Assembly (NCBI GenBank): GCA_000482145.1 | Contig: AUXH01000262.1 | Coordinates: 1 to 25,326, forward strand | Source of the DNA: Strigomonas culicis | Lineage: Eukaryota > Euglenozoa > Kinetoplastea > Trypanosomatida > Trypanosomatidae | Reading direction: 5' to 3' | Length of the DNA stretch: 25,326 bases | Shown here: in pieces, positions 14,948 through 23,900 of the stretch | How positions within the stretch are numbered: position 1 is the stretch's first letter | Layout: each line of letters begins with the position of its first letter | The notes under the pieces: generated by a model | The model's input: only the letters and a program-made list of their open reading frames with translations | What the model was told of the DNA's origin: nothing | Database searches by the model: none | Program-made: the position numbers and the translations under genes

Positions 14948-17900
14948 ATGTCCACTGCTCGTCGTGATACTCTCGTCGCCATTGAGAAGGCCGCGCAGCA
15001 GCGGTGGGAGCAGGACCGGAGCCATGAGCTCGACGCACCCGCCCCCGGCGAGCAGCGCCCGCCCAAGTTCTTCACCACCTTCCCCTTCCCCTACATGAAC
15101 GGCCGTCTGCACCTTGGCCACGCCTTCTCCCTCACGAAGTCGGAGTTCGCCGTGCGCTACCAGCGGATGCAGGGGAAACGTGCGCTGTGGCCCTTCGGCT
15201 TCCACGTCACGGGCACGCCCATTTCCGCCTGCGCGCAGAAGCTGCAGAAAGAGATGGCGGAGTTCGGCACCCCGCCGCACTTCCCACCCGGGTACCTCGA
15301 GGAGAAGGCGAAGGACTCCGCTGCCTCCAAGGCAACGGAGGACGTTACGAAGCACAAGAGCAAGCGCGGGAAGGTGGCGGCTGCGAAGCCGCAGTGGATC
15401 ATCATGCAGAGCCTCGGCATCCCGGACGAGGAGATCCCCAAGTTTGCGGACCCGCAGTACTGGCTGGACTACTTCCCGCCGCTCGCGATCGAGGACCTGA
15501 AGAGCTTCGGCTGTCACATCGACTTCCGCCGCTCCTTCATGACGACCGACGCGAACCCCTTTTTCGACCGCATGGTCGCGTGGCAGTTCCGCAAGCTGCG
15601 CGCGGCGAATAAGCTCAGCTTCGGCAAACGCTACTGCGTCTACTCGCCGTGGGACGGACAGCCCTGCGCGGACCACGACCGCGCGAGCGGCGAGGGCGTG
15701 CTGCCGCAGGAGTACACGATCGTGAAGCTCGTGGTGCAGCAGCCGCTGCAGCAGCCCGCCCTGCAGCCCTTCGGCGAGAGCATCGGCAACCGCCGCGTCA
15801 TTCTCCCCGGCGCGACGCTGCGGCCCGAGACGGTGGTGGGCCAGACGAACTGCTGGGTCAGCCCCAACTTCAGCTACAAGGCCTACACGGTGCTCAACAA
15901 GGCCGGCGAGGAGGAGGTGTACCTCATGACGCCGCGCGCCGCGCGCAACATGGCCTACCAGGACTTCGTCGTCAATGGCCAGACCGGCGTGGACCCGCTC
16001 CCCCTCTTCGAGGTGGAGGGCGCCAACTTGGTGGGCCTCCCCCTCGCGGCGCCGCTCGCCACGTACAAGACGATATACACGCTGCCCATGTCCACCATCA
16101 CGGAGGCGAAGGGCACCGGCGTCGTCATGAGCGTGCCGTCGGACTCGCCGGACGACTACATCAACTTTGTGCAGCTGATTAACAAGCCGGACTATCGCGC
16201 GAAGCTGGGCCTCAAGGACGAGTGGGTGCTGCCCTTCCCCATGATCCCCATCATCAACATCCCGGAGCTGGGCACGGAGGGCGCCAAGTTCATGTGTGAG
16301 AAGCTCAAGATCAACGGCCCCAACGCCACCGTGCCCCTCGAGGAGGCGAAGAAGGTGTGCTACCAGATGGGCTTCTACCAGGGCACCATGATCGTCGGCC
16401 CCTACGCGGGCAAGAAGGTGAGCGAAGCGAAGGTGCTGACGCAAAAGGACCTCGAAGACAACGACCAGTGCATCCGCTACAACGAACCGACGCGGCAGGT
16501 GATGAGCCGCAGCGGCGACGAGTGCGTCGTCGCCCTCTGCGACCAGTGGTACCTGGAGTACGGCAAGGAGGAGTGGAAGAACGCGGTGCTGGAGCACGTG
16601 GAGGAGAACATGAACATGTTCTTCCCCGGCGTCAAGAACGCCTTCGTCGAGGTGCTGAACTGGCTCGCGAACTGGCCGTGCAGCCGCACCTTCGGCCTCG
16701 GCACGTACATCCCCGCCGATGCGTCGCACACGACGCTCATCGACAGTCTGTCCGACTCCACCATCTACATGGCGTACTACATCATCGCGCGCTTCGTGCA
16801 GACGGGTGCCGACGGCACCTTCAGCCTCCGCGGCCGCGAGGACAACCCGTACGGGCTCAAATCCGCCATGTTCACGGACGAGGTGTTCGACTACGTCCTG
16901 CTCGGCAAGGGCAGCGCGGCCGACGTGGCCACGCGCGCCGGCGGCATGCCGCTGGAGTCGCTCGAGATGCTGCGCAACGAGTTTCTGTACTGGTACCCGG
17001 TGGACCTGCGCTGCTCCGCGAAGGACCTCATCCAGAACCACCTCACCATGTTCCTCTACAACCACGCGGCGATCTGGCCGGACGACCACAGCAAGTGGCC
17101 GCAGGCCATCTTCTGCAACGGCCACATCCAGGTCGACAACGAGAAGATGGCGAAGTCGAAGGGCAACTTCATCTCGCTGCGCGAGGCGATTGAGACGTAC
17201 GGCGCCGACGCGACCCGCATCGCCTGCGCGGATGCCGGCGACAGCCTCGACGACGCGAACTTTGTGCGCGAGACGGCGGCCGGCTTCATTCTCAAGCTGA
17301 CGACTCTGCTGGAGCAGTGCAAGGAGCTGGTCGTGGAGGGCAGCGCGAACCTGCGCGATGGGGAGTTCAACGAGTTCGACGCCATCTTCAACAACACGAT
17401 CAACGACATCATCATCCGCTCCGAGGCCTTCTACAACAACATGCAGTTCCGCATGGTGCTCAACACCGCCTTCCACGAATTCACGAACGAGTTCAGCCAG
17501 TACAAGTTGAACTGCGACGACCTCCGCGTCAACGCGGCGCTCACGCGGCGCTACTTCGAGGTACTCGCGAAGCTGCTGATGCCCATCGCGCCCCACTTCG
17601 CGGACCAGCTGTGGGTGATGCTGCACGGCGGCGTCGCGCAGCCCGGCCAGGGCATCATCGACCAGCCCTTCCCCAAGCCGACGGCGCCGCTGGACTACTC
17701 ACTGGTTGTGCTGAACCGCGTCATGAGCGACGTCGTGAAGGAAATCCGCTCGCAGGTGACGAAGAACGCGAAGAAGCGCGGGCTGATCGAACAGGTGATG
17801 ATCTACACGACCGACCGCTACGCGGAGTGGCAGCTCAAGGCGCTGCAGCTCCTCACAAAGATCTTCGAGGAGAACCAGTGCAGCTTCCCCGCCGACGTCG

Positions 17901-18208
17901 CGAAGGTCATCATGGCGGACCGCCCCGACTGGATGACGAAGGACATCATCCCGGACACAATGGCCTTCATCGCGTTCGTCAAGGCGAACGCCGAGAAGTA
18001 CGGCGAGGCGGCCATGTCGCTGCAGCCGGTCATCAACGATGAGGAGAAGCTGCGGTCTATGGCGCCGAACATCTGCAAGCTGTCCGGCGTCCCGCAGGTC
18101 CTCGTGCTGCCGGTGACGGACGAGACCTACAAGGAGCATGCGCCGGCGCGCCGCAAGACGCGCCCGGGCGAGCCCAGCGTGGCCTTCCCGCCCCCGGCCA
18201 AGAAGTAA
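14948..18208 (+). CDS. LARS: Leucyl-tRNA synthetase, archaeal/eukaryotic cytosolic type
   Basis: The 1086-residue class I synthetase attaches leucine to tRNA-Leu. The ATP-binding signature is present as HLGH at residues 55-58, preceded by FPFPYMNGRL, and as KMAKS at 733-737 (the KMSKS loop, with A in place of S, followed by KGNF). The CP1 editing domain between them keeps the threonine-rich element TLRPETV (290-296) and VPSDSPDD (396-403), with D399 as the conserved editing aspartate. WPFGFHVTGTPI and the segment around WYLEYGKEEWKNAV are also typical of the eukaryotic/archaeal branch. The length is slightly shorter than human LARS1. The C-terminal region is present and the gene looks intact. 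The N-terminus (MSTARRDTLVAIEKAAQQRWEQD) is not an evident mitochondrial presequence, but trypanosomatids often use one synthetase for both compartments. Confidence 0.97.
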   Translation: MSTARRDTLVAIEKAAQQRWEQDRSHELDAPAPGEQRPPKFFTTFPFPYMNGRLHLGHAFSLTKSEFAVRYQRMQGKRALWPFGFHVTGTPISACAQKLQKEMAEFGTPPHFPPGYLEEKAKDSAASKATEDVTKHKSKRGKVAAAKPQWIIMQSLGIPDEEIPKFADPQYWLDYFPPLAIEDLKSFGCHIDFRRSFMTTDANPFFDRMVAWQFRKLRAANKLSFGKRYCVYSPWDGQPCADHDRASGEGVLPQEYTIVKLVVQQPLQQPALQPFGESIGNRRVILPGATLRPETVVGQTNCWVSPNFSYKAYTVLNKAGEEEVYLMTPRAARNMAYQDFVVNGQTGVDPLPLFEVEGANLVGLPLAAPLATYKTIYTLPMSTITEAKGTGVVMSVPSDSPDDYINFVQLINKPDYRAKLGLKDEWVLPFPMIPIINIPELGTEGAKFMCEKLKINGPNATVPLEEAKKVCYQMGFYQGTMIVGPYAGKKVSEAKVLTQKDLEDNDQCIRYNEPTRQVMSRSGDECVVALCDQWYLEYGKEEWKNAVLEHVEENMNMFFPGVKNAFVEVLNWLANWPCSRTFGLGTYIPADASHTTLIDSLSDSTIYMAYYIIARFVQTGADGTFSLRGREDNPYGLKSAMFTDEVFDYVLLGKGSAADVATRAGGMPLESLEMLRNEFLYWYPVDLRCSAKDLIQNHLTMFLYNHAAIWPDDHSKWPQAIFCNGHIQVDNEKMAKSKGNFISLREAIETYGADATRIACADAGDSLDDANFVRETAAGFILKLTTLLEQCKELVVEGSANLRDGEFNEFDAIFNNTINDIIIRSEAFYNNMQFRMVLNTAFHEFTNEFSQYKLNCDDLRVNAALTRRYFEVLAKLLMPIAPHFADQLWVMLHGGVAQPGQGIIDQPFPKPTAPLDYSLVVLNRVMSDVVKEIRSQVTKNAKKRGLIEQVMIYTTDRYAEWQLKALQLLTKIFEENQCSFPADVAKVIMADRPDWMTKDIIPDTMAFIAFVKANAEKYGEAAMSLQPVINDEEKLRSMAPNICKLSGVPQVLVLPVTDETYKEHAPARRKTRPGEPSVAFPPPAKK

Positions 18209-18255
18209 ACCCACACCCCTGGTTGACCGTGTCTTCTTATAGTTTTCTTCATTCT

Positions 18256-18280
18256 TTTTTGTTTTGTTTTGTTTTGTTTC
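18256..18280 (+). repeat. GTTTT pentanucleotide array
   Basis: About four consecutive GTTTT units, the last ending in GTTTC, lie in the probable LeuRS 3'UTR. Confidence 0.85.
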
Positions 18281-18363
18281 GTTATGATTAATTATATCTC
18301 CCCACTACTCATACATTTATTCTAACGTGATTTATTACTTGGGGCCTGTATTTTTTCTATTCA

Positions 18364-18412
18364 TAATAACGATAATAATAATAAGAATAATAAGAATAAC
18401 AATAATAATAAA
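18364..18412 (+). repeat. AAT-type trinucleotide repeat
   Basis: An imperfect run of ATA/AAT units with occasional AAC or AAG variants spans about 48 bases in the spacer. Confidence 0.85.
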
Positions 18413-18521
18413 ACCAACTAAAACGATCCATACGGCTGTGTGCAATGCGGTGCGCGTAGAGGTACTAACGTGAAAGGGTCAGTTCTTTTTTTTTTCTCAT
18501 AAGATATATAGTGGGATCATT

Positions 18522-18579
18522 GTCATCTTCTTCTCCTTTCTCTTTTATTCTCACTACTTTGGTTGATGTCCATCTCCAG
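18522..18579 (+). promoter_or_regulatory. Predicted spliced-leader acceptor for RPT2
   Basis: A CT-rich tract (18522-18560) is followed by CATCTCCAG, with the AG at 18578-18579. A second possible AG (TTTAG) lies at 18594-18595. The ATG at 18660 is the first after either. Confidence 0.55.
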
Positions 18580-18659
18580 CAAATTGTTTTCTTTAGATCT
18601 TGTGTATCCACCCGCGTGCCTATACACAATTATTATTATTGCTATCACCCACACACACC

Positions 18660-19976
18660 ATGGGCCAACAACAGCAGAAGGGAGCGCCGAATCCGCCCCC
18701 GGAGAAGTGGGAGCCGCCGGTCGCGCCGGAGATCGGCAAGAGGAAGAAGAAGAAGGGGCCCGACGCGGCGACGCGGGTGCCAAAGGTGTACCCTGCGCGC
18801 GCGTGCCTCCTGCGCCAGTACCGCCTCGAGCGCTGCAAGGACTACTTGTTGGTCGAGGAGGAGTTCCTCAAGACGATCAGCGCGCAGCTCGAGGCGCAGT
18901 CCAACCTGGAGGAGGGCGGCATGTCGCACTACGAGGCGGAGCTGCAGAAGGTGAACGACCTGCGCGGGATGCCGCTCGAGGTCGGCACCTTCGAGGAGGC
19001 GATCGACGACAGCCACGCGATCGTGTCCATCTCGGGCTCCCAGTTCTACGTGCCGATGATGTCCTTCGTGGACAAGGAGCAGCTCGAGCTCGGCTGCAGC
19101 GTGCTGCTGCACAACATGCAGCACAGCATCGTCGGCGTGCTGCAGGACGATGTCAACCCGCTCGTGAGCGTCATGAAGGTCGACAAGGCGCCCACGGACA
19201 CGTACGCCGACATTGGCGGCTTAGAGAACCAGATCCAGGAAATCAAGGAGTCGGTGGAGTTTCCCCTGTCGCACCCGGAGCTGTACGAGGAGGTGGGCAT
19301 CAAGCCGCCCAAGGGCGTCATCCTGTACGGCGTGCCCGGCACGGGCAAGACGCTCCTCGCGAAGGCGGTGGCCAACCAGACCAGCGCGACCTTCCTGCGC
19401 GTCGTCGGCAGCGAGCTCATCCAGAAGTACTCCGGCGAGGGCCCAAAGCTAGTCCGCGAGCTCTTCCGCGTCGCGGAGGAGAACTCGCCGTCCATCGTCT
19501 TCATCGACGAAATCGACGCGATTGGCACAAAGCGGTACGACACGGACAGCAGCGGCACGAAGGAGGTGCAGCGCACGATGCTGGAGCTGCTGACGCAGCT
19601 GGACGGTTTCGACAGCAGCAACGACGTCAAGGTGATCATGGCCACGAACCGCATCGACACGCTGGACCCCGCCCTCATCCGCCCGGGGCGTATCGATCGC
19701 AAGATCGAGTTTCCCTTCCCGGATGAGAAGACAAAGAAGATGATTTTCCAGATCCACACAAGCCGCATGTCGCTGGCCGAGGACGTGGACATCACGGAGT
19801 TCATTCACGCGAAGGACGAGATGAGCGGGGCGGACATTAAGGCTATCTGCACGGAGGCCGGCTTGTTGGCGCTGCGTGACCGTCGCATGAAGGTGTGTCA
19901 GGACGACTTTGTGAAGGGGAAGGAAAACGTGCAGTACCGCAAGGACAAGTCTTCCTTCACGCGTTTTTACTTGTAG
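18660..19976 (+). CDS. RPT2: 26S proteasome regulatory ATPase subunit RPT2 (PSMC1)
   Basis: The 438-residue AAA ATPase is one of six subunits of the ring that unfolds substrates and opens the 20S proteasome gate. It is RPT2 by its start (MGQQQQKG, then [20 protein letters not shown]) and end (RFYL, matching the hydrophobic-Tyr-Leu tail of this subunit). Gly2 suggests N-myristoylation, known for yeast Rpt2. The AAA module shows Walker A GVPGTGKT (224-231), Walker B FIDEID with D283 and E284, and the arginine-finger segment RPGRIDR (341-347). The second Walker A residue is Val, where human and yeast have Pro. The pore-loop region shows QKYSGEGPK where human has QKYLGDGPK. Length and gene order are otherwise normal. 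The upstream open frame has an in-frame ATG at 18600, but 18660 gives the family start. Confidence 0.97.
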   Translation: MGQQQQKGAPNPPPEKWEPPVAPEIGKRKKKKGPDAATRVPKVYPARACLLRQYRLERCKDYLLVEEEFLKTISAQLEAQSNLEEGGMSHYEAELQKVNDLRGMPLEVGTFEEAIDDSHAIVSISGSQFYVPMMSFVDKEQLELGCSVLLHNMQHSIVGVLQDDVNPLVSVMKVDKAPTDTYADIGGLENQIQEIKESVEFPLSHPELYEEVGIKPPKGVILYGVPGTGKTLLAKAVANQTSATFLRVVGSELIQKYSGEGPKLVRELFRVAEENSPSIVFIDEIDAIGTKRYDTDSSGTKEVQRTMLELLTQLDGFDSSNDVKVIMATNRIDTLDPALIRPGRIDRKIEFPFPDEKTKKMIFQIHTSRMSLAEDVDITEFIHAKDEMSGADIKAICTEAGLLALRDRRMKVCQDDFVKGKENVQYRKDKSSFTRFYL

Positions 19977-19989
19977 ACGGCTGTACAGC

Positions 19990-20017
<28 letters not shown>
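19990..20017 (+). repeat. CA dinucleotide microsatellite, 14 units
   Basis: Fourteen uninterrupted CA units begin 14 bases after the RPT2 stop codon, in its 3'UTR. Confidence 0.95.
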
Positions 20018-20020
<3 letters not shown>

Positions 20021-20702
20021 GCACGCACGTACATGCATAAAAAGAAAGAAAAAGAAACTAATTATACGCTTGATTTCAATATGGTTTCATTCCCTAGATA
20101 GTTGAGATAAAACGATACCATGGTTTCCTTTTTTTTTTTTCCGTTGTTCTTATTGTGTGTATTGTTCCCTTTTCTCTGACATACAGATGGTGTGTGATGT
20201 TTCTTTATTACGGTTCCTTTCAGTATACCTGTGAAGGAAGTTTATGTTTGATGAACTACTGTGTTGCTGAAGTACTTCAGAACAATGCCTTTAAGGAAGG
20301 AGGAAGAGAGACTGATGCGTGTGCGTGCGGGGACAAGAGAGACATTGGATTGAAATGTGAACTACATGCGAGTACATGATGCAACTGACAGCGTACAAAT
20401 CGGTATGATGTGTTGCTTCTCCCTTCCTCTTTACCTCTTCTTTCTTCTATTCTCGTATTTCGTGTCGTTATCAGTCAGTTGAGGTATCACGTCGCAGAAC
20501 AAAATAGGCTGCGTGTACATTTTTTTTTTCTGTTCTACTTTTGCAATTAATTTTATAAGCACTCTAATTTTTTTCGTCTTTTCAGCTTGTCTTTTTTCTC
20601 TGTGTGTGTAGTTGTATTCATTCTTTTTTTTTCTTTTGTACTTCTGTTTTTATTGTTTTTTTTTTCACTTCTTCTGACTTGCATTTAAAGCTTTTCACTC
20701 CG

Positions 20703-20724
20703 TTTTTGTTTGTTTGTTTGTTTG
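20703..20724 (+). repeat. GTTT tetranucleotide array
   Basis: Four to five GTTT units in the T-rich part of the RPT2 to HECT-like spacer. Confidence 0.85.
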
Positions 20725-20827
20725 GTGTGTTTATTAGACTGTTTGTAGTATTCGTTGTAATTAGTTTTCTTTCAGTTTTTTCTTACCTTTTTTCGGGAGT
20801 AGGAAGTATCTCAAACTCCACAAGCAA

Positions 20828-20867
20828 TCCCCTCCTCTCTCTCTCTCTCTCTGTCCTCTATTCAAAG
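20828..20867 (+). promoter_or_regulatory. Predicted spliced-leader acceptor for the HECT-like gene
   Basis: A CT-repeat tract (20828-20860) is followed by TTCAAAG, with the AG at 20866-20867. The ATG at 20928 is the first after it and is directly preceded by a run of 11 A. Confidence 0.6.
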
Positions 20868-20916
20868 GGGAGACTTGACGAGAAGCAAAAAAGAGAGAGA
20901 GAGCCATAGACAGTTC

Positions 20917-20927
20917 AAAAAAAAAAA
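20917..20927 (+). repeat. A11 run immediately before the HECT-like start codon
   Basis: Eleven adenines directly precede the ATG, so the mRNA has an oligo(A) stretch touching its start codon. Confidence 0.9.
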
Positions 20928-23900
20928 ATGGGTAATCAAAATGGTAAGGAGAACGGGTCCGTCACCGAGCGTAGTGAAGAGCCGAGTCTCAGCGGGAACA
21001 GGAACCCGCTGTCCACGACGGAGCCCAGTCCACTCAGCAGCGCCGGCAAGAAGGCGGAGCCGTCCAACAATTCGAGCAAGACGTCGCAGAGGGATCCGCG
21101 GCCGCCTAACGCGCCCAAAATCGACACCGGCCGCAGCAACCGCGTGCACATCATGGACGACTCGGCGACGGGTCCGCACAAAACGGCCGCCGCCTCGCCG
21201 CGCATCAGCACGAGCTTCGAGGGCTCCGTCCCGTCGCCGGACGCGCGGCCGCGCATCTCGGTGACGGAGGCGAGCGCCTACTTCAATCTCGTCTTCAACC
21301 CCCAGGTGGGGCAGCTGGAGTGCATGCTCACCGGCTTCGTGACCGTCGGCACGTACCAGGTGATTGGCGGCTTCTTCTCGTCCTTCCTCGACACGGAGCT
21401 GCGGGATAAGTGGTTCATCGACTACGTGATGCTTGGCGTGCTCGGCCGCGACCGCTGGCGCTCGATGCGCCACAAGGACCTCGCGGACAACAGCGTGAAC
21501 GGGAAGGAGGTGATGCGGCAGATGATGGCGCAGCGGCAGGAGCACACGGACTTGCTGCGCGAGCGGCTGCTCGTGCTGAGCGGCGTCGTCGCGCCCGTGC
21601 AGCCCCGCAACCGCCACCAGTCCCTTCAGGCGCTCCTCAACGAGTACCGCCACGGCCACGCGGAGGACGACACAAGTGTGTCGTCGCTGATGCCGACGGA
21701 GGACCCCGACGCGACGGCGCTCACCCGTATGAAGATGAAGCGCATGACGCCGAGTGAGGAGATGTCGCACGGCGACCTCCATAACACAATGGAGCCGGAC
21801 GGCCTCTACGTCTCGCGGCTGCGCAACACGGTGGGCACGAGCTTCGACTGCTTTCATCTCATCGCGAAGCGCATCCCCCGCGCGACCATCACGGCGGAGT
21901 TCAGCGACTACTTCACCAACACGGTGCCCATCATGGACGAGCGCATCTCCTTCCAGGAGCGCATCCTCGGCGAGGCGGAGCGGCTGTCCTTCTTCGTCTC
22001 GCTCCACGACCGCGCGCGGCTCATCCAGGGGCTCTCCGTGCTCGCGCCCAACGACCCGGACGGGCCGCGGCAGACAATGCGCGAGACGGGGCTCTTCGAC
22101 ACGCAGGAGCGCATCACACAGGCCTCCGACGTCTACTCCGCCGTGCGCAACCTCGGCATGGTCGTCACCACCGCCACGAGCTCGCTCGTGCTGTACGTGC
22201 TGTTCCACCTCGCCGAGGTGATCCGCATCCGCAGCCGCTTCCGGGAGCTCTGTAAGGAGGCGAAGGAGAAGAACGTGTCGCTCGAGTCCCTCGTGGGGCC
22301 CGAGCTCGCGACGGTGAAGCACTTCTTAGGCAACGCCGGCGACAACATGCAGGACTGGAAGCGCTTCGTCATTCAGGACGAGATGACGCTGCCCGTCTTC
22401 ACGCAGCTCCTCATCACCCGGTTCCGCAAGGACAACAAGAGCAAGATCGACTATCTCCGCAAGAAGTACTTTGATATCTTCAACTGTTTAGAGCTGAGCG
22501 CGCCCGCGGCGGAGCGACGCGACATTGATCCGATGCGGCTGCTGAGCGGCATCGCGCTGAAGCTCATGTACCTCCTCGGCGGCGGCCAGCGCAGCATCCA
22601 GGCCGACGACCGCCGCCTGCCCTTCGGGAGCCGCACGAGCCGCGACGATGTGTGGGTCATGCACATGCTCGAGGTGCCCATCCTCAACCGCATCTGCTGG
22701 TTCGCCTACATGATGGGCATGCCGGTCATGAGCGCGAAGAACAACATCGTCACGCACGAGATCACGAAGCCGCTGTCCTTCATCCAGATCGACGAGTGCA
22801 CCGGGGTCATGCGCGAGCTCTTCCAGGCCGTCGGCGCGCTGCCGTGCGGCGAGGCCTGCCCCCGCAAGTTCAGTGAGTGGATGCAGCTCTTCCCCTTCTA
22901 CGCGGTCAACGCGGAGGGCAAGCGGACGCTGACCTACCTCTACGTGGCACAGAAGTCCGCCGTCGTGACGATGCCGGTGAAGGTGCAGAAAGACGTGGCG
23001 CTCGTGACACTGGCCAACGCGATCCGCGAGAAGAAGAAGAACTTCGACGTGATCAACTATCTGTTCGACCCCAAGTTCTCCATCGGCGGCGTCTCCGGCA
23101 ACAAGTCGGACACGCGCGCGAACAACAGCGGCTCCGGTAACGCGAACCGCCGCCGCTCGACGCTGCCCTCGAACGACTCCTCCGACAGCAGCGACGAGAG
23201 CTACAACAGCGTGCTCTTTAGCGACGACGAGCCGATCGACATCTACACCTGCGTCTCCCCGCAGGCGCAGCTGTATCTCCGCTGCGCGAACGAGGCGACC
23301 GTGCGGCGCCACAAGGCGTCCGTACTGACCCCCTTCTGCACGACCGAGTTCTACCACTCGTCGAAGGAGGTCATCGCACAGCGCCCGGACGTCGCGAACA
23401 CGCTCCTGCGGCTCGTGCCCAAGTTTCTGCCGGACGAGGCGGTGCTCTTCCTCAAGTGGAACCGCGCGCCGACCGCGACGCTGCAGCCGGGCGACTACCT
23501 CAACCTGCTGGTCGAGCGCCTCAACGTGGCCGGCAGCGTGACCGCCGGCCCCTCCGCGCCGCCGTCGCACTTTAACGGCAAGATGCGCGAGGGCAGCTCG
23601 CAGGCGCTCTACAGTACGAGCAGCCTACTGATCGGTGACGGGGCCGACAAGAGCCTCGCCTCCTTCGCCGGCGGCGACCGCACGAACAAGGCGTTCAACC
23701 GCATGATGGGCACCATCCTGGGTGAGGAAGAGCAGCTGGCGAAGCGCGTCAACGTGACGTGGACGATCCAGCACATTTACCTGGCGAAGCACCTGCAGTC
23801 GGGTCGCCGGCACAGCGGTGATGACCGCAACGGGCGCGCGGACGGCTCCGGGGAGGAGTACGTGCTGCACGTCAAGTCGCTCGACATGCCGCTGACGGAG

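Larger units (their letters stand above)
18209..18659. other. Intergenic spacer, LeuRS to RPT2
   Basis: AT-rich spacer of about 450 bases containing a GTTTT array, an AAT-type trinucleotide array, T-runs and the RPT2 acceptor. No gene or RNA supported. Confidence 0.65.
19977..20927. other. Long intergenic region, RPT2 to HECT-like gene
   Basis: This region of about 950 bases is mostly AT-rich and includes a CA microsatellite near its start, T-runs, a GTTT array and the CT-rich acceptor of the next gene. Between about 20150 and 20400 composition is more balanced. An open frame at 20155-20379 (74 codons) lies there, but it has no codon bias like the real genes and no recognisable motif. No tRNA is visible. 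Confidence 0.6.

Noticed and set aside
14774..17626. A 950-codon open frame on the minus strand across the LeuRS gene
   Set aside because: It is the mirror of a strongly GC3-biased gene, full of low-complexity E/V/R/H sequence and with no known domain. The + strand gene has every LeuRS motif.
20155..20379. A 74-codon Cys-containing open frame in the RPT2 to HECT-like spacer
   Set aside because: No GC3 bias, no recognisable motif and no clear pyrimidine-AG signal of its own. It could be worth checking against transcripts but is not supported as a gene.
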